Shown here: positions 12,968 through 24,720 of the stretch, piece by piece
How the letters are laid out: every line of letters begins with the position of its first letter
Position numbering within the stretch: position 1 is the first letter of the stretch
NCBI RefSeq assembly: GCF_901709675.1
Contig: NC_051090.1
Span: 5,909,842 to 5,973,841 of the forward strand
Length of the DNA: 64,000 nt
From: Syngnathus acus
Lineage: Eukaryota; Chordata; Actinopteri; Syngnathiformes; Syngnathidae
Direction: 5' to 3'
Position numbers and translations under genes: made by a program
Notes under the pieces: generated by a model
Told to the model about the DNA's origin: nothing
The model's database searches: none
What the model saw: the letters and a program-made list of their open reading frames with translations, nothing else

Positions 12968-14522
12968 GTAAGTGACTTCTTTGACCCTCACCTACCTTGA
13001 GAAAAACACATCCATACTTAAAACAGAGGAAGCGCTCCCAACAAATCGCACATTCCTTAACACACCAGTACGACCAAAGTTCGATTCCCAAAGCGCTCAC
13101 ACAAATTAGCATGTGATCCATCGGTTGCCGCTATGACGGCTGTCTGATATAATACGGATGACTGATGGAAGCAGAAAAGCGTGCGCGGGGGTGCGCGCCG
13201 ATACGGCGTCTGCCAAGCAGCCTGCCGTATTCAGCCAGGCGAGAAGGGAGAACACAGTGGTGTGATGAAGTGTTGCCGTCCAAGAGGAGCCCTGACATCT
13301 GTCACCGCTTGATGGAGGGCATCCGCAGAAACACCAGGCATCTGCCACCCTGAGCCGTACGCGTCTGCCTAGCCTTAGCACCCCGAGCCGGCCGTCCCGC
13401 CGCACGCCGCTTGCGGGCTAATGGACGGAAACGATGGGCTCGATAGCGTTGGCAGGACAGATGAACTGCTGTCTGTGATACGGCACGAGCCACATGATGC
13501 ACCTCGGCTCTCCTGCGTTGCTCGTTTCTCTGCTGTCAAACTAGAGATGTAGTCACAAAACTACAAGATGCTATTTTAGTGTTTCATATGGTCCAAAGTA
13601 ATCAACTTGATATCTCTAAGTGATTAATATACGCGTACCACAGGTAAAGTACTGTACATTGTAAGTAGAAATACGAAAAGAAAAAAAATGCTGGACAAAA
13701 CTCAGAAAGCGTAAAGTAGTAATCTTGCTTTGACAGTTGCTGATATTCAATTAAAAAAAAACACATTAAAAAAAACTGTGCAGAGAGCGCCTGATCCAAA
13801 TTCACACAGGACAGGATAAAGACGCTTACAGAAGGAAGCACCGATAACGGGGAGAAAAATGGAGCAAGACTGACAGGGAACTTGACAGAGAAGGTGAACA
13901 GAAACTACAAGAAAGTAATATTACTCAGACAGGTAGACAGGCCAACCAAAAAAGATCATTCCGCCATCCCCACCTTCCATCCTTCCAATCTTTATCTATC
14001 AAAAAAAAAAACATATCAGTGCAAGCCCGAGAGGTGAAGCCTTTATCTCCTGGCACAGGTGCCTTATGTCCCGGGGCCCCTGCAACATTGGCTCCCCGAG
14101 GCTACAGAGCATGGCTGACTTTGGCTAAAATGGGGCATCTCAGGGAAGCACAAATGACAGATTAAAGTCCCGCTGGGCATTACAGCTACACGTGGATGAA
14201 TTTATCCCGGATCCTTTCATCCACGCCTTCCTTGACCGATGCCTCACTCCTTGACTCCGTTCGCCTCTGTTGGGACTGAAGACATCAGGGCAACTGTAAC
14301 GGTGGGGGCTGCGATTCAATTTCGTCTTGTGTTGGTTCGTAAGATGGGTTGCTTTGGAATGTGACACAATCATTTTTATTTTTAAGGGTGCGGTCGTGAT
14401 ATTTGCCGAGCTGAGAAAAACAAATGCTTTTTCCGATATTATTCCTTCACGTTGAGCTGACTAAAATGAAAACTAAGCAGTGACTAATTATCATTATAAT
14501 ATCATATCGTTGTATCGATGAA

Positions 14523-14593
14523 TTACATTCACTGCCATAGACGACTATAGACGTCAAAGATTCATTTTAACAGAGCTGGCGGTGAATGAGTTA
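14523..14593 (+). repeat. Short palindromic interspersed repeat, most complete copy (about 70 bp)
   Basis: The left arm reads cattcactgccat and the right arm tggcggtgaatgagtt; these are inverted complements with one or two mismatches. The core reads 'ctatagacgtcaaagattca'. Other copies lie at 29572-29615 (minus), 48782-48825 and 52189-52240. The arms and core are kept while the flanks differ, so this is a dispersed element and not a local duplication. It has no coding capacity. It fits a miniature inverted-repeat element of unknown superfamily. Confidence 0.7.
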
Positions 14594-15599
14594 ACATTGC
14601 GATTTTGCCCTCACTCTCAGTAGGTGTGAGGTTAAAAATAGCTTCAGCGCTAACTGAGCTAGCCGATGAACTGTGTTTGAGGTTGCCAAGTAGTTTGAAG
14701 CAGCCAAACTGCATCAAGGGTAAAAAGCCTCGTCCCTCCTTTTTTTGTTGGTTTACAAGTCGTCAACCGAAAAGCTTCTAAGAGCTTCACCTCGTAGTCA
14801 CTCAGCGAGACACAGTCAGTCAGTCCGTCATTCGGTCCATCCGTCCGGCCAATTTTGCTTTCCTACCAAAAGTATTCCTGTAAGCGTGTGACGCAACAGC
14901 CGGGCAAAATTCTATTTGGAGCTGTCTACCTCTCCATCGGGGTACGTGTTTGCAGTAATTGTTCTGTCAATCAGCGCAGCTCTGCCCTGCTGCTTTCCTT
15001 GCCACTTGTTAAGCCTTGGCAGAAGCTTGAGGGGTTAGCAAGGTGATGCGGGGTGAAGGAACCAAAAAGAATACTCCCACTCTCCTCTTTGAATTGTCCT
15101 TCCTGGAGACAGCTGAGACCAATCTTACCAATGTTGGATTTCTGCAGCGTTTTTCAAAGAACCCCCGAGGCACTTTTTTTTGGACTTACCCGTGTTGTTT
15201 CTGCTGAAAGAATTCCAATGTCCGTCTGGTTCAGTCGGATTATTGACAAAAGGGGTAGTGAAAGTAAATCATTCTGGCGCTGGAATGTAACGTGATTTAT
15301 TACAATAACTGTTTTAATTAACTTGCAGGTACTGTATGGATTAATTAGCCCCAAGGGTACATATATTACTTGGACCATAGCATCAACTTGTGTCCTACAA
15401 CTTGAAATCTATGCTCCTTGTCACAAGTGCTAATAGCCATTTATTGGGCTGATGATATCTCCACCTCCGTCCTCCTACGGAAGCGCCGCGCTCGCTCATC
15501 TGGGTGCGAATGTATTTAGTACGTGACAGCGTCGGGGCGCCGAGTTCTCTTCTTGAGATGGAGCGCTGCTTCCTACTCTCTCTCCTCTCCTCCCCTATC

Positions 15600-15850
15600 C
15601 TGCCACAGAGCCACTCACACAATTAACCACGTGGCATGCCTTTTAATAATAGACATTTTAATTGTGAGCAAATGAAGAGTGATGTAAAATAGCTAATAGC
15701 TTGTGCTAATTAATAGGGGAATTGAGCGCTTGTTAATTAAGGGCAAACAGGACAGGGACCGACTCGGCTAATTTGAGCATGAAAACCGAGACTAACGATT
15801 CATTTCCAAACAGATCCGCTTCATAAACACATCAAGTGACCCATTTAGCT
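15600..15850. promoter_or_regulatory. Candidate regulatory stretch with E-box and homeodomain words
   Basis: The stretch contains a CCACGTGG palindrome (15627-15634 region), CTAATTAATAGG and the TTAATTAA palindrome near 15733, plus further TAAT words, in otherwise non-repetitive sequence. Clusters of ATTA words around TTAATTAA are typical of developmental enhancers in vertebrates. No alignment is available, so conservation is unproven. Confidence 0.25.
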
Positions 15851-17499
15851 GCCCGGGATCGTTTACGGTCGTCTCAGGTAGCCTTTGCTTCTGCCATCCC
15901 GACCTTTGACCTCAAGCTCTGGCTCCGTGCAGCAAACACGGTTATATATAACTGCCCACTGACACAAGACAATAAAAAAAAAAACTTGGCTGTTCTGGAA
16001 TAACGAACATTTCTGGCAATGTTTGTCTCTTTACTACAAACTAATTTATTTCTGTTTATTTTCAGTAATTGATAAATCTCCTCTGTTGTCTTTGAATTGA
16101 ATTGGCTCCAATTAATCTTGATACAGAAATTGTTCATTATCACATATTTCCCTCCTTCCTCATTAGTCTTTCCCAGGTGTTGGCTAAATAAGTATGTGAG
16201 AATTCCAAAACAAATGAAGGATGTTGAAATCATGCCCTCGTTCTAACCCGCTATTCGGTGCAAATACTCAAGCTCCATCATGGACTGTACCACTTATGAG
16301 TTACATCTTAAATGTTCTTTTAGTTATAGTTACTCGTTTCAGTAATACGAGTGAACCTCAAACAAATTCCTCGTGTGTTTTTACATACTTGACCTAAAAA
16401 GGGACGATTCGGGAACATATCACGCTCGCGGCAAAATGCTAACGTGCCTTTTCATTCTATCTGGACCGTTTTCTAAAAATATCAACTATTATTTTGAAAG
16501 ACTTGTAAGAAAAGTGGTCACAAAAGTGTTTTAAGATGACTCCCTCTCTATTTAATCTTTTTAGTCTTTATTTTACCTGAGCCAATATTCTTTACTATTA
16601 AATGAACGGAAGGGAGGGGCGGGGGTCGAAGAAAAACTGAGGAGAATGAAGAAAATGGAGATGTGTTAATCTTAATCAACAGCTCCCTTGTTCACAAAAA
16701 CTCATTAGCAGGCTGCCAGAGGAAGTGACAGAGGATTATGTGGGAGAAATAATGGGACAAAATGTAACAAATAGATTAATAATCTCCTCCATGAGCACCG
16801 GGGATGGTTTAGCGTTAGCTTGCGCGTGTGTGAGCTGAACAACATTGTGCGCCACGAAATAAAAGGCGGCGATGGGGTGCGGCGACAACTTCCAGCTCTC
16901 CATTCAGCCCCCAAATGACTTACCTGGACAGTTTTATGTTTGCCTGGAGGAGAATTAAAAAGGCACTTCATTCCCCCCTTTACAGGCCCGGCTACGTGTG
17001 TCAGCACAGTCCTCCCTGAAAGCGCTCTAATCTAAATGCTTTTGTCGGGGCAGATTTGCTAGATTGCGGCAGGCAGAGCTACAAATTGCTTGTGTCATCT
17101 TATAATGAACTAGGTGAGGCGTTGCCGTTTTCTTCTGCAGCCAACAGTCCCCTGATTACTGTACTGTTAGTCAGCGGCTGCTTTGAGTATTGTAGTCCAA
17201 AGACCTCATGATCGCCGCTTTGCTTCCACAACCTGATCCCGCGTGCTTAATAAAATGCTTTGTGGCTATAAAGCCAGTTGAGTCCCAAGAGGCTGGAAAA
17301 CACGTATTCCTCTCTCTACATTACTTCCTTTACTCTGCGGAGGATTTACATATGCTTAGCGTCCTCTCCTGCTGTCCGGAATCGCCATAAAGCGATGCTA
17401 GCTTGTACGCTGCCGAAGCTTATTGCACAACGGATAGCTGACCCCCCCCCACGACTCCAATTTATGTCTTATGGGTAGAGATTCCGCAAAGCCATGCTG

Positions 17500-17790
17500 T
17501 CAAGCGTTTATGGGACATATTAGGACGCTATGTGGGACTGATATCTTCAATATATAGCCGTTCCACCTGCTGAAGTGGGATGTTTCGTTGTGCCAACACA
17601 ATAATCCAACAGCAGGTCAAAGTCCTGTAAATATATCCTCAAGGCCCTTTATTAGCAGTGGTTAATAGAATCCATAATATGTTTTATTAAAAATTCTCCC
17701 ACGTTCATTTAGACCAGCCGGGCTTGTAAATAGATTTAAGGCTATCAATGGAATTCTTAAAAGCAATCAACCAATCAGATGCAAAAATGG
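17500..17790. promoter_or_regulatory. Candidate regulatory stretch
   Basis: Non-repetitive and dense in short transcription-factor-like words. It includes an exact 8-bp inverted pair ACCTGCTG…CAGCAGGT about 40 bp apart, each arm carrying an E-box half (CACCTG, CAGGTC), as well as TTTATTAG and several TAAT-like words. It could equally be ordinary intron; the call rests on texture. Confidence 0.22.
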
Positions 17791-18524
17791 TGGTAGGCCT
17801 CTGTTAATAAAAGAAAAATAATAATCAAAAGGAAAAAACAAATATGATTCGAGCGTAAGGGAACAGGTGTCATCTCCAAAACAATATTTTGATTTGATAG
17901 GTTAAAATGATCACCACTAAAATGGTTGTATACTCATCACCATTACGCTGCAATCGTGTCAAAATGGCCGACCGTAACCTTTTCTTAGTTGACGCGCACG
18001 CCACGACAAATTGCTTCACATGCCTCTACTGATTCAAATCATCTAAGTGCCCGCTGTTGAATTCTCCACATGCGAGTGTAAAATGGCCATTTTCTAAATC
18101 TCCGGCTTCGATGTCCACAAAACAAAACGAGATAAAAGCTATAAAAGCTTAAGCCGACAGCTCAGACTGTAGTGCGCCGGCTAAAACACTTTCCCTCCCA
18201 GCTGTGTGTGCGTGTGTATACTACATGTGTGTGTGTGTGTGGCCGGGAGGCCCGCATTGTGCGTGCATGACACGTGCACACGACTTCCAGTGCGAACGCG
18301 CGCATCTGTTTGTTCTCACTTGTGTTTGTGTTTGTCAGCATGTTTGTTGACGACACTGTAGGACATCGAGGCGGGATTGCTCGGAATATGAGGAAACAGC
18401 TCATCTGAATATAGATGGGTCCCATCTGGAGGCGCTTGGCTTCGGCCCTTCATAATTTCCTAAGCCGCCAAGCATCTGGGGCCCGCTAATGAAACTAAAG
18501 GCATGGGAAGGGCCCCGGGCTACC

Positions 18525-18575
18525 GCGGGCGGGCGGGCGGACCCCGGCTGCCTGGGAGAGGTGGGGGGGGGCATA
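18525..18575 (+). repeat. G-rich tract with G-quadruplex potential
   Basis: GGGCGGGCGGGCGGACCCC is followed 20 bp later by GGTGGGGGGGG. It provides at least four G3 runs on the plus strand. Confidence 0.7.
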
Positions 18576-18699
18576 GAACGAGGGCTGGAATGAATGGAGG
18601 CAAACGTGGGCCTCGAGGAAAGCGCGTGTTGAAAATATCACAGGTTTTAAAGAGATCTGGATGGCTCCTTGGAGAGCGCAGGCAAGAAAGCCAAGTAGG

Positions 18700-18840
18700 C
18701 CATTAGAAAACGGAGCCATAAAACAAAGAAAGTGGTGTCTTTATTGTGGCCCATTAAGCGTGATGCTCATGCATAGATGGCTGGACTATATGCCATGCTA
18801 ATGAGCATCATAATGATGGCGCTCGCTGCATCGAATAATG
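18700..18840. promoter_or_regulatory. Candidate regulatory stretch containing a 50-nt imperfect hairpin
   Basis: Within non-repetitive sequence, TGATGCTCAT (18761-18770) and ATGAGCATCA (18801-18810) are perfect 10-bp inverted complements. Inside them ATGGC and GCCAT pair again, leaving a 10-nt loop. The right arm overlaps ATGCTAAT, an octamer-like POU word. It could be a paired protein-binding palindrome or an RNA hairpin. It is shorter than a typical microRNA precursor. Confidence 0.3.
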
Positions 18841-19256
18841 CCGTGGAAAAAAAAGAAAAGAAAAGCATAAACATCCCGCTTTGGTAGGGTCATCAAGCAT
18901 CTGTCATTTTAGGGCACTTTTAGACAAATGTGGATTGTTATTTTTCCCCGTGTCTTTAATGTAAAGTTCACTTTGAGACTGCATCCGAATAGTTTGCTTT
19001 GATTATCACCCTTGACTTTGGTGTTAGTACGTTTTTTTGGTAGGTTCGTATTTGGGTAGAAAAGCGGTTTGTTTTCGATGGAGTTTAGCCAATCTACCCC
19101 AAGTTGGATTTAATTGGTACATTGTGAAAAATATACAAAATGTGATAGGAGTATTGAATACCGTGCTATTTATTTGACATTTATTGCGGGATAATCAACT
19201 TAAATTAATATTTTTGACTGTTCAACCACATTTTTGTCTTAACAGCGAATTGACTC

Positions 19257-19279
19257 TTTTTTTTTTTTTTTTTTTTTTT
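19257..19279. repeat. Poly(T) run of 23
   Basis: An uninterrupted T23. Without a clear retroposon body on the minus strand it cannot be called a retroposon tail. Confidence 0.9.
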
Positions 19280-20534
19280 ACACTAAAGCATATTTTAAAC
19301 TATTTAAATTGATTTTAAATTGATTTTTGATATTTTTAAAAATACTCATATGTTTGTACTATATATATGTAAATTACATCAATTATATACATATACATAA
19401 ATGATCTTCAGCATCAGTACCTTACTTTTGATTTGTACTTTTACTCCATTATTTATTCAGGCTACCTTATACAAGGCTGTTAAAAAAAACAAAAAAAAAA
19501 ACAGGCGCATAGCAAACCACTCTAAAATGATCCAAACTGATCTATGGGGGGAAAAAAAATAGGTTTAAGGAATTACTTGTGCTAGAAAACATACACAACT
19601 TTATAATTACTAAAACATTGACCGTGGTTATCAGCATGATTGCTATTCTTGTTTTTTTCTCTCTCTCTCTCTCTCTTTCTGTTCAATAAAGTTTAGTAAT
19701 TGGACTAACTTTTTGCTTTCCACCATATGTCATCTTCATGGAAGCCATTGCTTTGCAATTATCAGGAAACTCACATTATTCCCACGCTTGATACACTTTA
19801 ATTGTCACCTCCCGGTCAAGCGCTGTCGACCAAAATCTATATTTCTCTCAAATCTGCAAATTTCCACCAACAATTATTTCTCACCTCAGTGCATGTACAC
19901 AATAAAACTGTTCATGTTCCAAGAGGGTTGAGTGAAGGAAAATGTTTGATTTCCTTCGACCATATTGTCACTTTTATCCATGCTGTGTTTAATGGCGCTC
20001 GGTCCACCCCGAGCTCGGGACTTTATGTTTTAACTCGTAAAGTTCCCGCCGCTTGCTTCATAGCCTCTTGGCTTGGCTGCCATAATGCGGACGACGACCC
20101 TGAGCGATGCGTTGGTTGTCCGCGGTGGCTGTTGCTTGTGCTTTGCCGAGGGAATGGAAAGCCATCGGCCCTTTTTTCTTAAACTTTATTATTATAGCGC
20201 CTTTATTCCACCCTCCACCTGATTTCCCCGTGGAAATGAAATGAAAAAGCAATTGGCTCTTCTTTTTATTACTGTCATCTTTGTTTGCTGGTCCATAGAG
20301 TGAGATTGTCGGATCTCTCAGAGTTACATTTTTACCCCCACCCTGACTGAAATCACTGAGAAGAAGAAGGAGGGGTGGGGGGAGGGCAATAACGGTGAAA
20401 TAACAATCAGCATCATAGAAAAATAAAAAGTTGTCAAAATGAGCATGCATTAAAATAACATCATGTAAACACCCACGGTGGGATGAGTCAGTCTGACTGA
20501 TGGCGGTCTTTGCTATCTGCCAATAACGAAACGG

Positions 20535-20565
20535 TGCAGGAGGGAGGGAGGGGCGAGGGGTGGAA
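20535..20565 (+). repeat. G-rich tract with G-quadruplex potential
   Basis: GGAGGGAGGGAGGGG followed by CGAGGGGTGG gives four or more G3 runs with short loops. Confidence 0.7.
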
Positions 20566-20831
20566 TGTGAGAAAGAAAAATTGCAAAATTGGAGGTTAAA
20601 GGATAGAGAAGGAGCGGGAAAGGGGCCTCCCCTGTGGTCCCCCGCGGCCCCGCAGAGGGTTGCTGATGGCGTATAAGACTCCTAAATGCAGAATGTTTCC
20701 AATCATTTATTCATCGCCTTCATTAAGATGGAATTACACGGCGACCCGAGGGCCCGCAGGTCGCTGACCGTTCCTAATAGTCTCCGATAAGTGTTTGGAT
20801 CATATTGCCTTGTAGTATTGACGGTAATTCA

Positions 20832-21306
20832 TACAGTGGATATAAAAAGTCTACACACCCCTGTTCAAATTCCAGGATTTTGTGAGGTAGACAAAAATTG
20901 TTCTGTTCTTGACCTGTAACCTGAACATTATTGATTATTGATTTTTTTTTTTTTAAATTAGGTTTTTTTTTTAGTCTTCTGCGACCCTGTTAGTAAACCA
21001 AGCTAATGTTTCCCATTGAAATGAATGGAAATGCAAGGAATTTGTTCCAGTCAGAAGATTAACTTATACAAAGTTTGTTTTTAAAATCAGTGTGTGCTTA
21101 GAAATAAATATAAAATTACACTATTATAAAGAAATGAAGCTTTATTGTTTCTATTTTTTTTTTTCTAAATCATTAGTTGATTTTGGCACAACAAACAAAT
21201 CTAGGGAAATGTATCTTTTTGTGTTTATGACTTGTTGCATGCGAGCAATTCAACTGACTCACTGTATCTTGGAGTCTTTTTGCGTAGACTTTTTCGTTCC
21301 ACTGTA
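20832..21306. mobile_element. Non-autonomous Tc1/mariner-type MITE (471 bp) with TA duplication
   Basis: The left terminus is TA then CAGTGGATATAAAAAGTC, continuing TACACACCCCTGTTC, which matches the 'TACAGTGG..ATAAAAAGTCTACACACCCC' end seen in many fish genomes. The right terminus, on the opposite strand, reads TA then CAGTGGAACGAAAAAGTC, continuing TACGCAAA. The two ends agree at most of the first 23 positions and are flanked by TA, as expected for Tc1/mariner insertion. The interior carries no transposase and includes a segment 'cccattgaaatgaatgg' near 21013, possibly a nested older repeat. It is a MITE or deletion derivative. Confidence 0.68.
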
Positions 21307-24300
21307 CGTCTTTAGTTTTGCGCCAATTTGCTGCAGTGGCCATTTTCTTGCTGCCCTCGCTGTCTTTTCAATTCAAATTTGTCTTGTTAGCACGGCCAAC
21401 AGACACATGCCAGCGAATAAATACCCGAGGCCCTCACTGGCCATTACTGTTGTTTGCTCGGGTGTGTCGTTGTGACTGATGGCGTGGATTTGGCAGTTTG
21501 CTGCTGGACGATTTGCAAGTAAATAACTGATTGGATTGTTAGTAAGTGCTACCATTTTTCAACATGCGCTGACATCATTGCCTTGCTGTCCATGTGCTCG
21601 GTTCGGTATTTATGAAATCAAGCTAACCGTGCTGCAAATGAGCGTTTTGTTTTTTTTGTAGGTGATACAAAAAAATTTCAACAAGCATTATTATTTAAAT
21701 TTTTTGATTTTCAATCCAAGTCGTTCCCGACGGTGAGCTCTGTTACTCAAGTGCATTGTTTAAGTCGTACACATAATGAACGCCTTGATCTTGAACAACA
21801 AGCGCTAACCTTCATTAACTAGCGGTCTCGGCCTCTGCAGCATCTCGCTGCCTATCTCGTCTGACTCCGGCGAGGAGACAGCGCAACACAACAGCGATTG
21901 TCCTCGGGACCTTCACACGTGTAATTATAAACGGGGAGGATAATTAAGGAGGCGAAGAGGAAGACAGATCTTGTCATTTAGCGAACAATGCCGTCCAATC
22001 TACTCATGTGTGTTCCACTTCCTCGATTATCAGCTGTCATATCGGCGCAATCAGCCACAAAGCTTCCTCGCTTGCTTTTGAGGGCCATGAATGTCAACGC
22101 GGCGAGAAAAAAAAAAAATATAAACCTGAGTGATGGAGTAGTTGATGACGTGAATGTGCACCAAGCAGGATTCAAACCGGTGTTTAATCTCACCTTAATC
22201 AATGGGCGCCGTAGCACTATCTTTGTTTGCGCTGGTAATAAGATACGATGACACGGAGTTCCGTTTTGTACTTTACTAAGATAGCAGAAGAAAGATTTCA
22301 AAATCACATGTATGAAGCCATTGAGTGCTCCAGAGGCACTTTGCCTGCTCTCCATCTTCTCTCAGATGGTGTCACATCCCCTGAGGTCTCACACTATAGT
22401 GGAGACCATTACAATGCGTCTAAGTGGGGGAACAAAATTTAAAGAGCAGGAAACAGGAAAGAACAGGAAACCATCAACAGATTAAATGACTCAAAGGTTC
22501 ATCGCATGTCAAAATTCTCACATAGATTTTACAAATCATTCTAATGACCTCTGAACATTTTTACTGGGATTGTTTTGACCGTTTAAAACCGATGTCAGTG
22601 TGGTGAATCCAATCTTTTATTTGTTTGTATGAAGTCTTCACTCCCTTTGGCAACATCCCAGCTTTCCTGGCCAGAGCAGCATCTGCCAGACTGAGATTGC
22701 CCACTCATCAATCCATTTTATCACCAGGTTTCTCCAGGGTTCAAGGGGGGGCTGTCAAAGACCAAGTGGAGGAGTCTCCTCGAGAGGCAAAACTTGGCGA
22801 ATGAGCCGTGCTCGTTTGAGTCGAGGCTCACAGATCTGTGCTACAAAGGCTTAAGTAAAGAACGAGAGCTAATGTGTTTGGCAGGAAGATGCGCTCTTCT
22901 GTATTTTTTATTTTTTTTTGAAAGAGCATTTGGGATTCCTTGGCTGGGCAAGGTGCCCCCTGTGCTCGAAAAACACTGTTTGGAAATTGCAGCTGACAAG
23001 CACAAACACAACAAGCTGACTGGCTTGCTTGCAAAGAGCAGCTCTCAATCCTCCCTAAATTATTAAGTAGTGGAAAATACTGTCTGTCACCCTGATGCAA
23101 CCGGTTGCTTTGAGACAAGTCGGCTGTCTTGTTTTTGACCATTTCGATTGCTTTGGTTGCTCAAGAGGAGCCCTCAGTCAACATACAATTTAGGCACATT
23201 ATTGATGAGTGACATTGCCTTTTTCCTTCAGCTAATTTCTTATTTGCAATACCTGACAGCATGTCATAAGTCCTGCTATTGATCCGGCGTATTTCTTGTA
23301 GCTTTGCTTTCCGTTATTGTTTCTCTTCAAATCCCGAAATTTTTATTTGAAGGAATAACAGAGGTGAGGGACTGAATGAAGTCACATGACTGTTCTTACT
23401 GTCATCTTTTTTTTTCATTCTTTGTGCAGTCTGTTAATATTCTCCAATGCTTGCATGATTTCCTTCATCCATTTCATCAAGTATTTTATATGGCCTTTGG
23501 ATCAGGACTGCCAGTTTAAAGTATTCAACTTTTTCCATCCTCAACCTTTTTTTTTTTTTTTTGCTTCTATGCATGATTTTGATTTTTATTGCTTTCTTTT
23601 AAAAAACTAACACGTGAGGATAATACTTCACCCTAAACTCCTTTAATTTCAGAATTCCTTCAATATGTATAAATATAACTATATGACCTTAACTGCAGTT
23701 TTGTTTTTAAATCCTCATAGGCTTAATTCTGGTACAATAAAAAAAAAAAAAAAACGATGGAACTACTGAGATATTTCAAACAGATAGACAAGTAACATTT
23801 AGTAGTAAGGCATTATTTTCTCAAGAGCATCTCGTACTCTCTCCAACATTCTTCTCCTGCGTTGTTTTCATTTGTACCATTTAGTGGGCGTATCCACTTC
23901 TGCCCAATGCGTAGAAAAATAAGCTAACGTCAAAATCAGCGTCCGTCCCCAACCGTGTCTCTACGTGCCACACTCCCTCCCACCATTGTCCTACTTAGCC
24001 ATCTACTGCAAAATCACTTTTTATCACCTTGCTCCCTCTGTGTCCTGCTAATACACATTAGCAGCCAGCAGCCATATGTAATGGGACTGTGCGTTCTCCC
24101 GCTGCTATAATGGCTTCGCTGACACTTCTCCCATTAAATGTGGTCAGGCGGCACTGCACAGGAAGCCTCTGGACACTCTAAAAATATTGTTATATAACTA
24201 ACATAAACAAGCCTGCCATTGTCGCTAACTTTGGGAATAGTACCAGACTATTTTTGCTTTACCTGTTTTGTCTTTCTCGTGTTCTTATGACTTCCAATCC

Positions 24301-24539
24301 CTGCCCGCCCGCCCGCCCTTAGGCTTTCCATTTTGTTTTACTCACACAATAAGGAACGCATAGCGGCATTACGAAGCTCACCCGATTACATGTGACTAAG
24401 TGGACATGTCTGCTTTATCTAATGGGAGCGTTCATAATCTTCTTCATCGCTGCTGCCCCCACCACATATGACACGAAGATAACATCGTTCCTCCGTTGGT
24501 GGTTGAACGTAGTCATCGGCCGCATCCATCGCCGCGTAA

Positions 24540-24720
24540 CCGTTGCCGATCCCTCGCGATAAGTGACACCTTCATTTAATTAAAACAACCTTGCGTCACC
24601 GTCATGTGGGGTCATTTTAGAAGATGTAAAATTAAAGTAAGGTAATTAAGTCCAGCTCCAGATAAGAAAGCCCACAGAGGAAGAAGACGCACTTAATCTA
24701 TCCCGACGAGATTGTTCACG
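24540..24720. promoter_or_regulatory. Candidate regulatory stretch
   Basis: Non-repetitive sequence with TTTAATTAAAA, GTAATTAAG, GCGTCACCGTCATG (a CRE-like TGACG pair on the minus strand) and CCAGATAAG (a GATA word). The spacing and mix of words resemble a vertebrate enhancer. The evidence is visual only. Confidence 0.22.

Noticed and set aside
13070-13095. tRNA B-box-like word (agttcgattccc)
   Set aside because: No A box or cloverleaf arms can be drawn around it on either strand.
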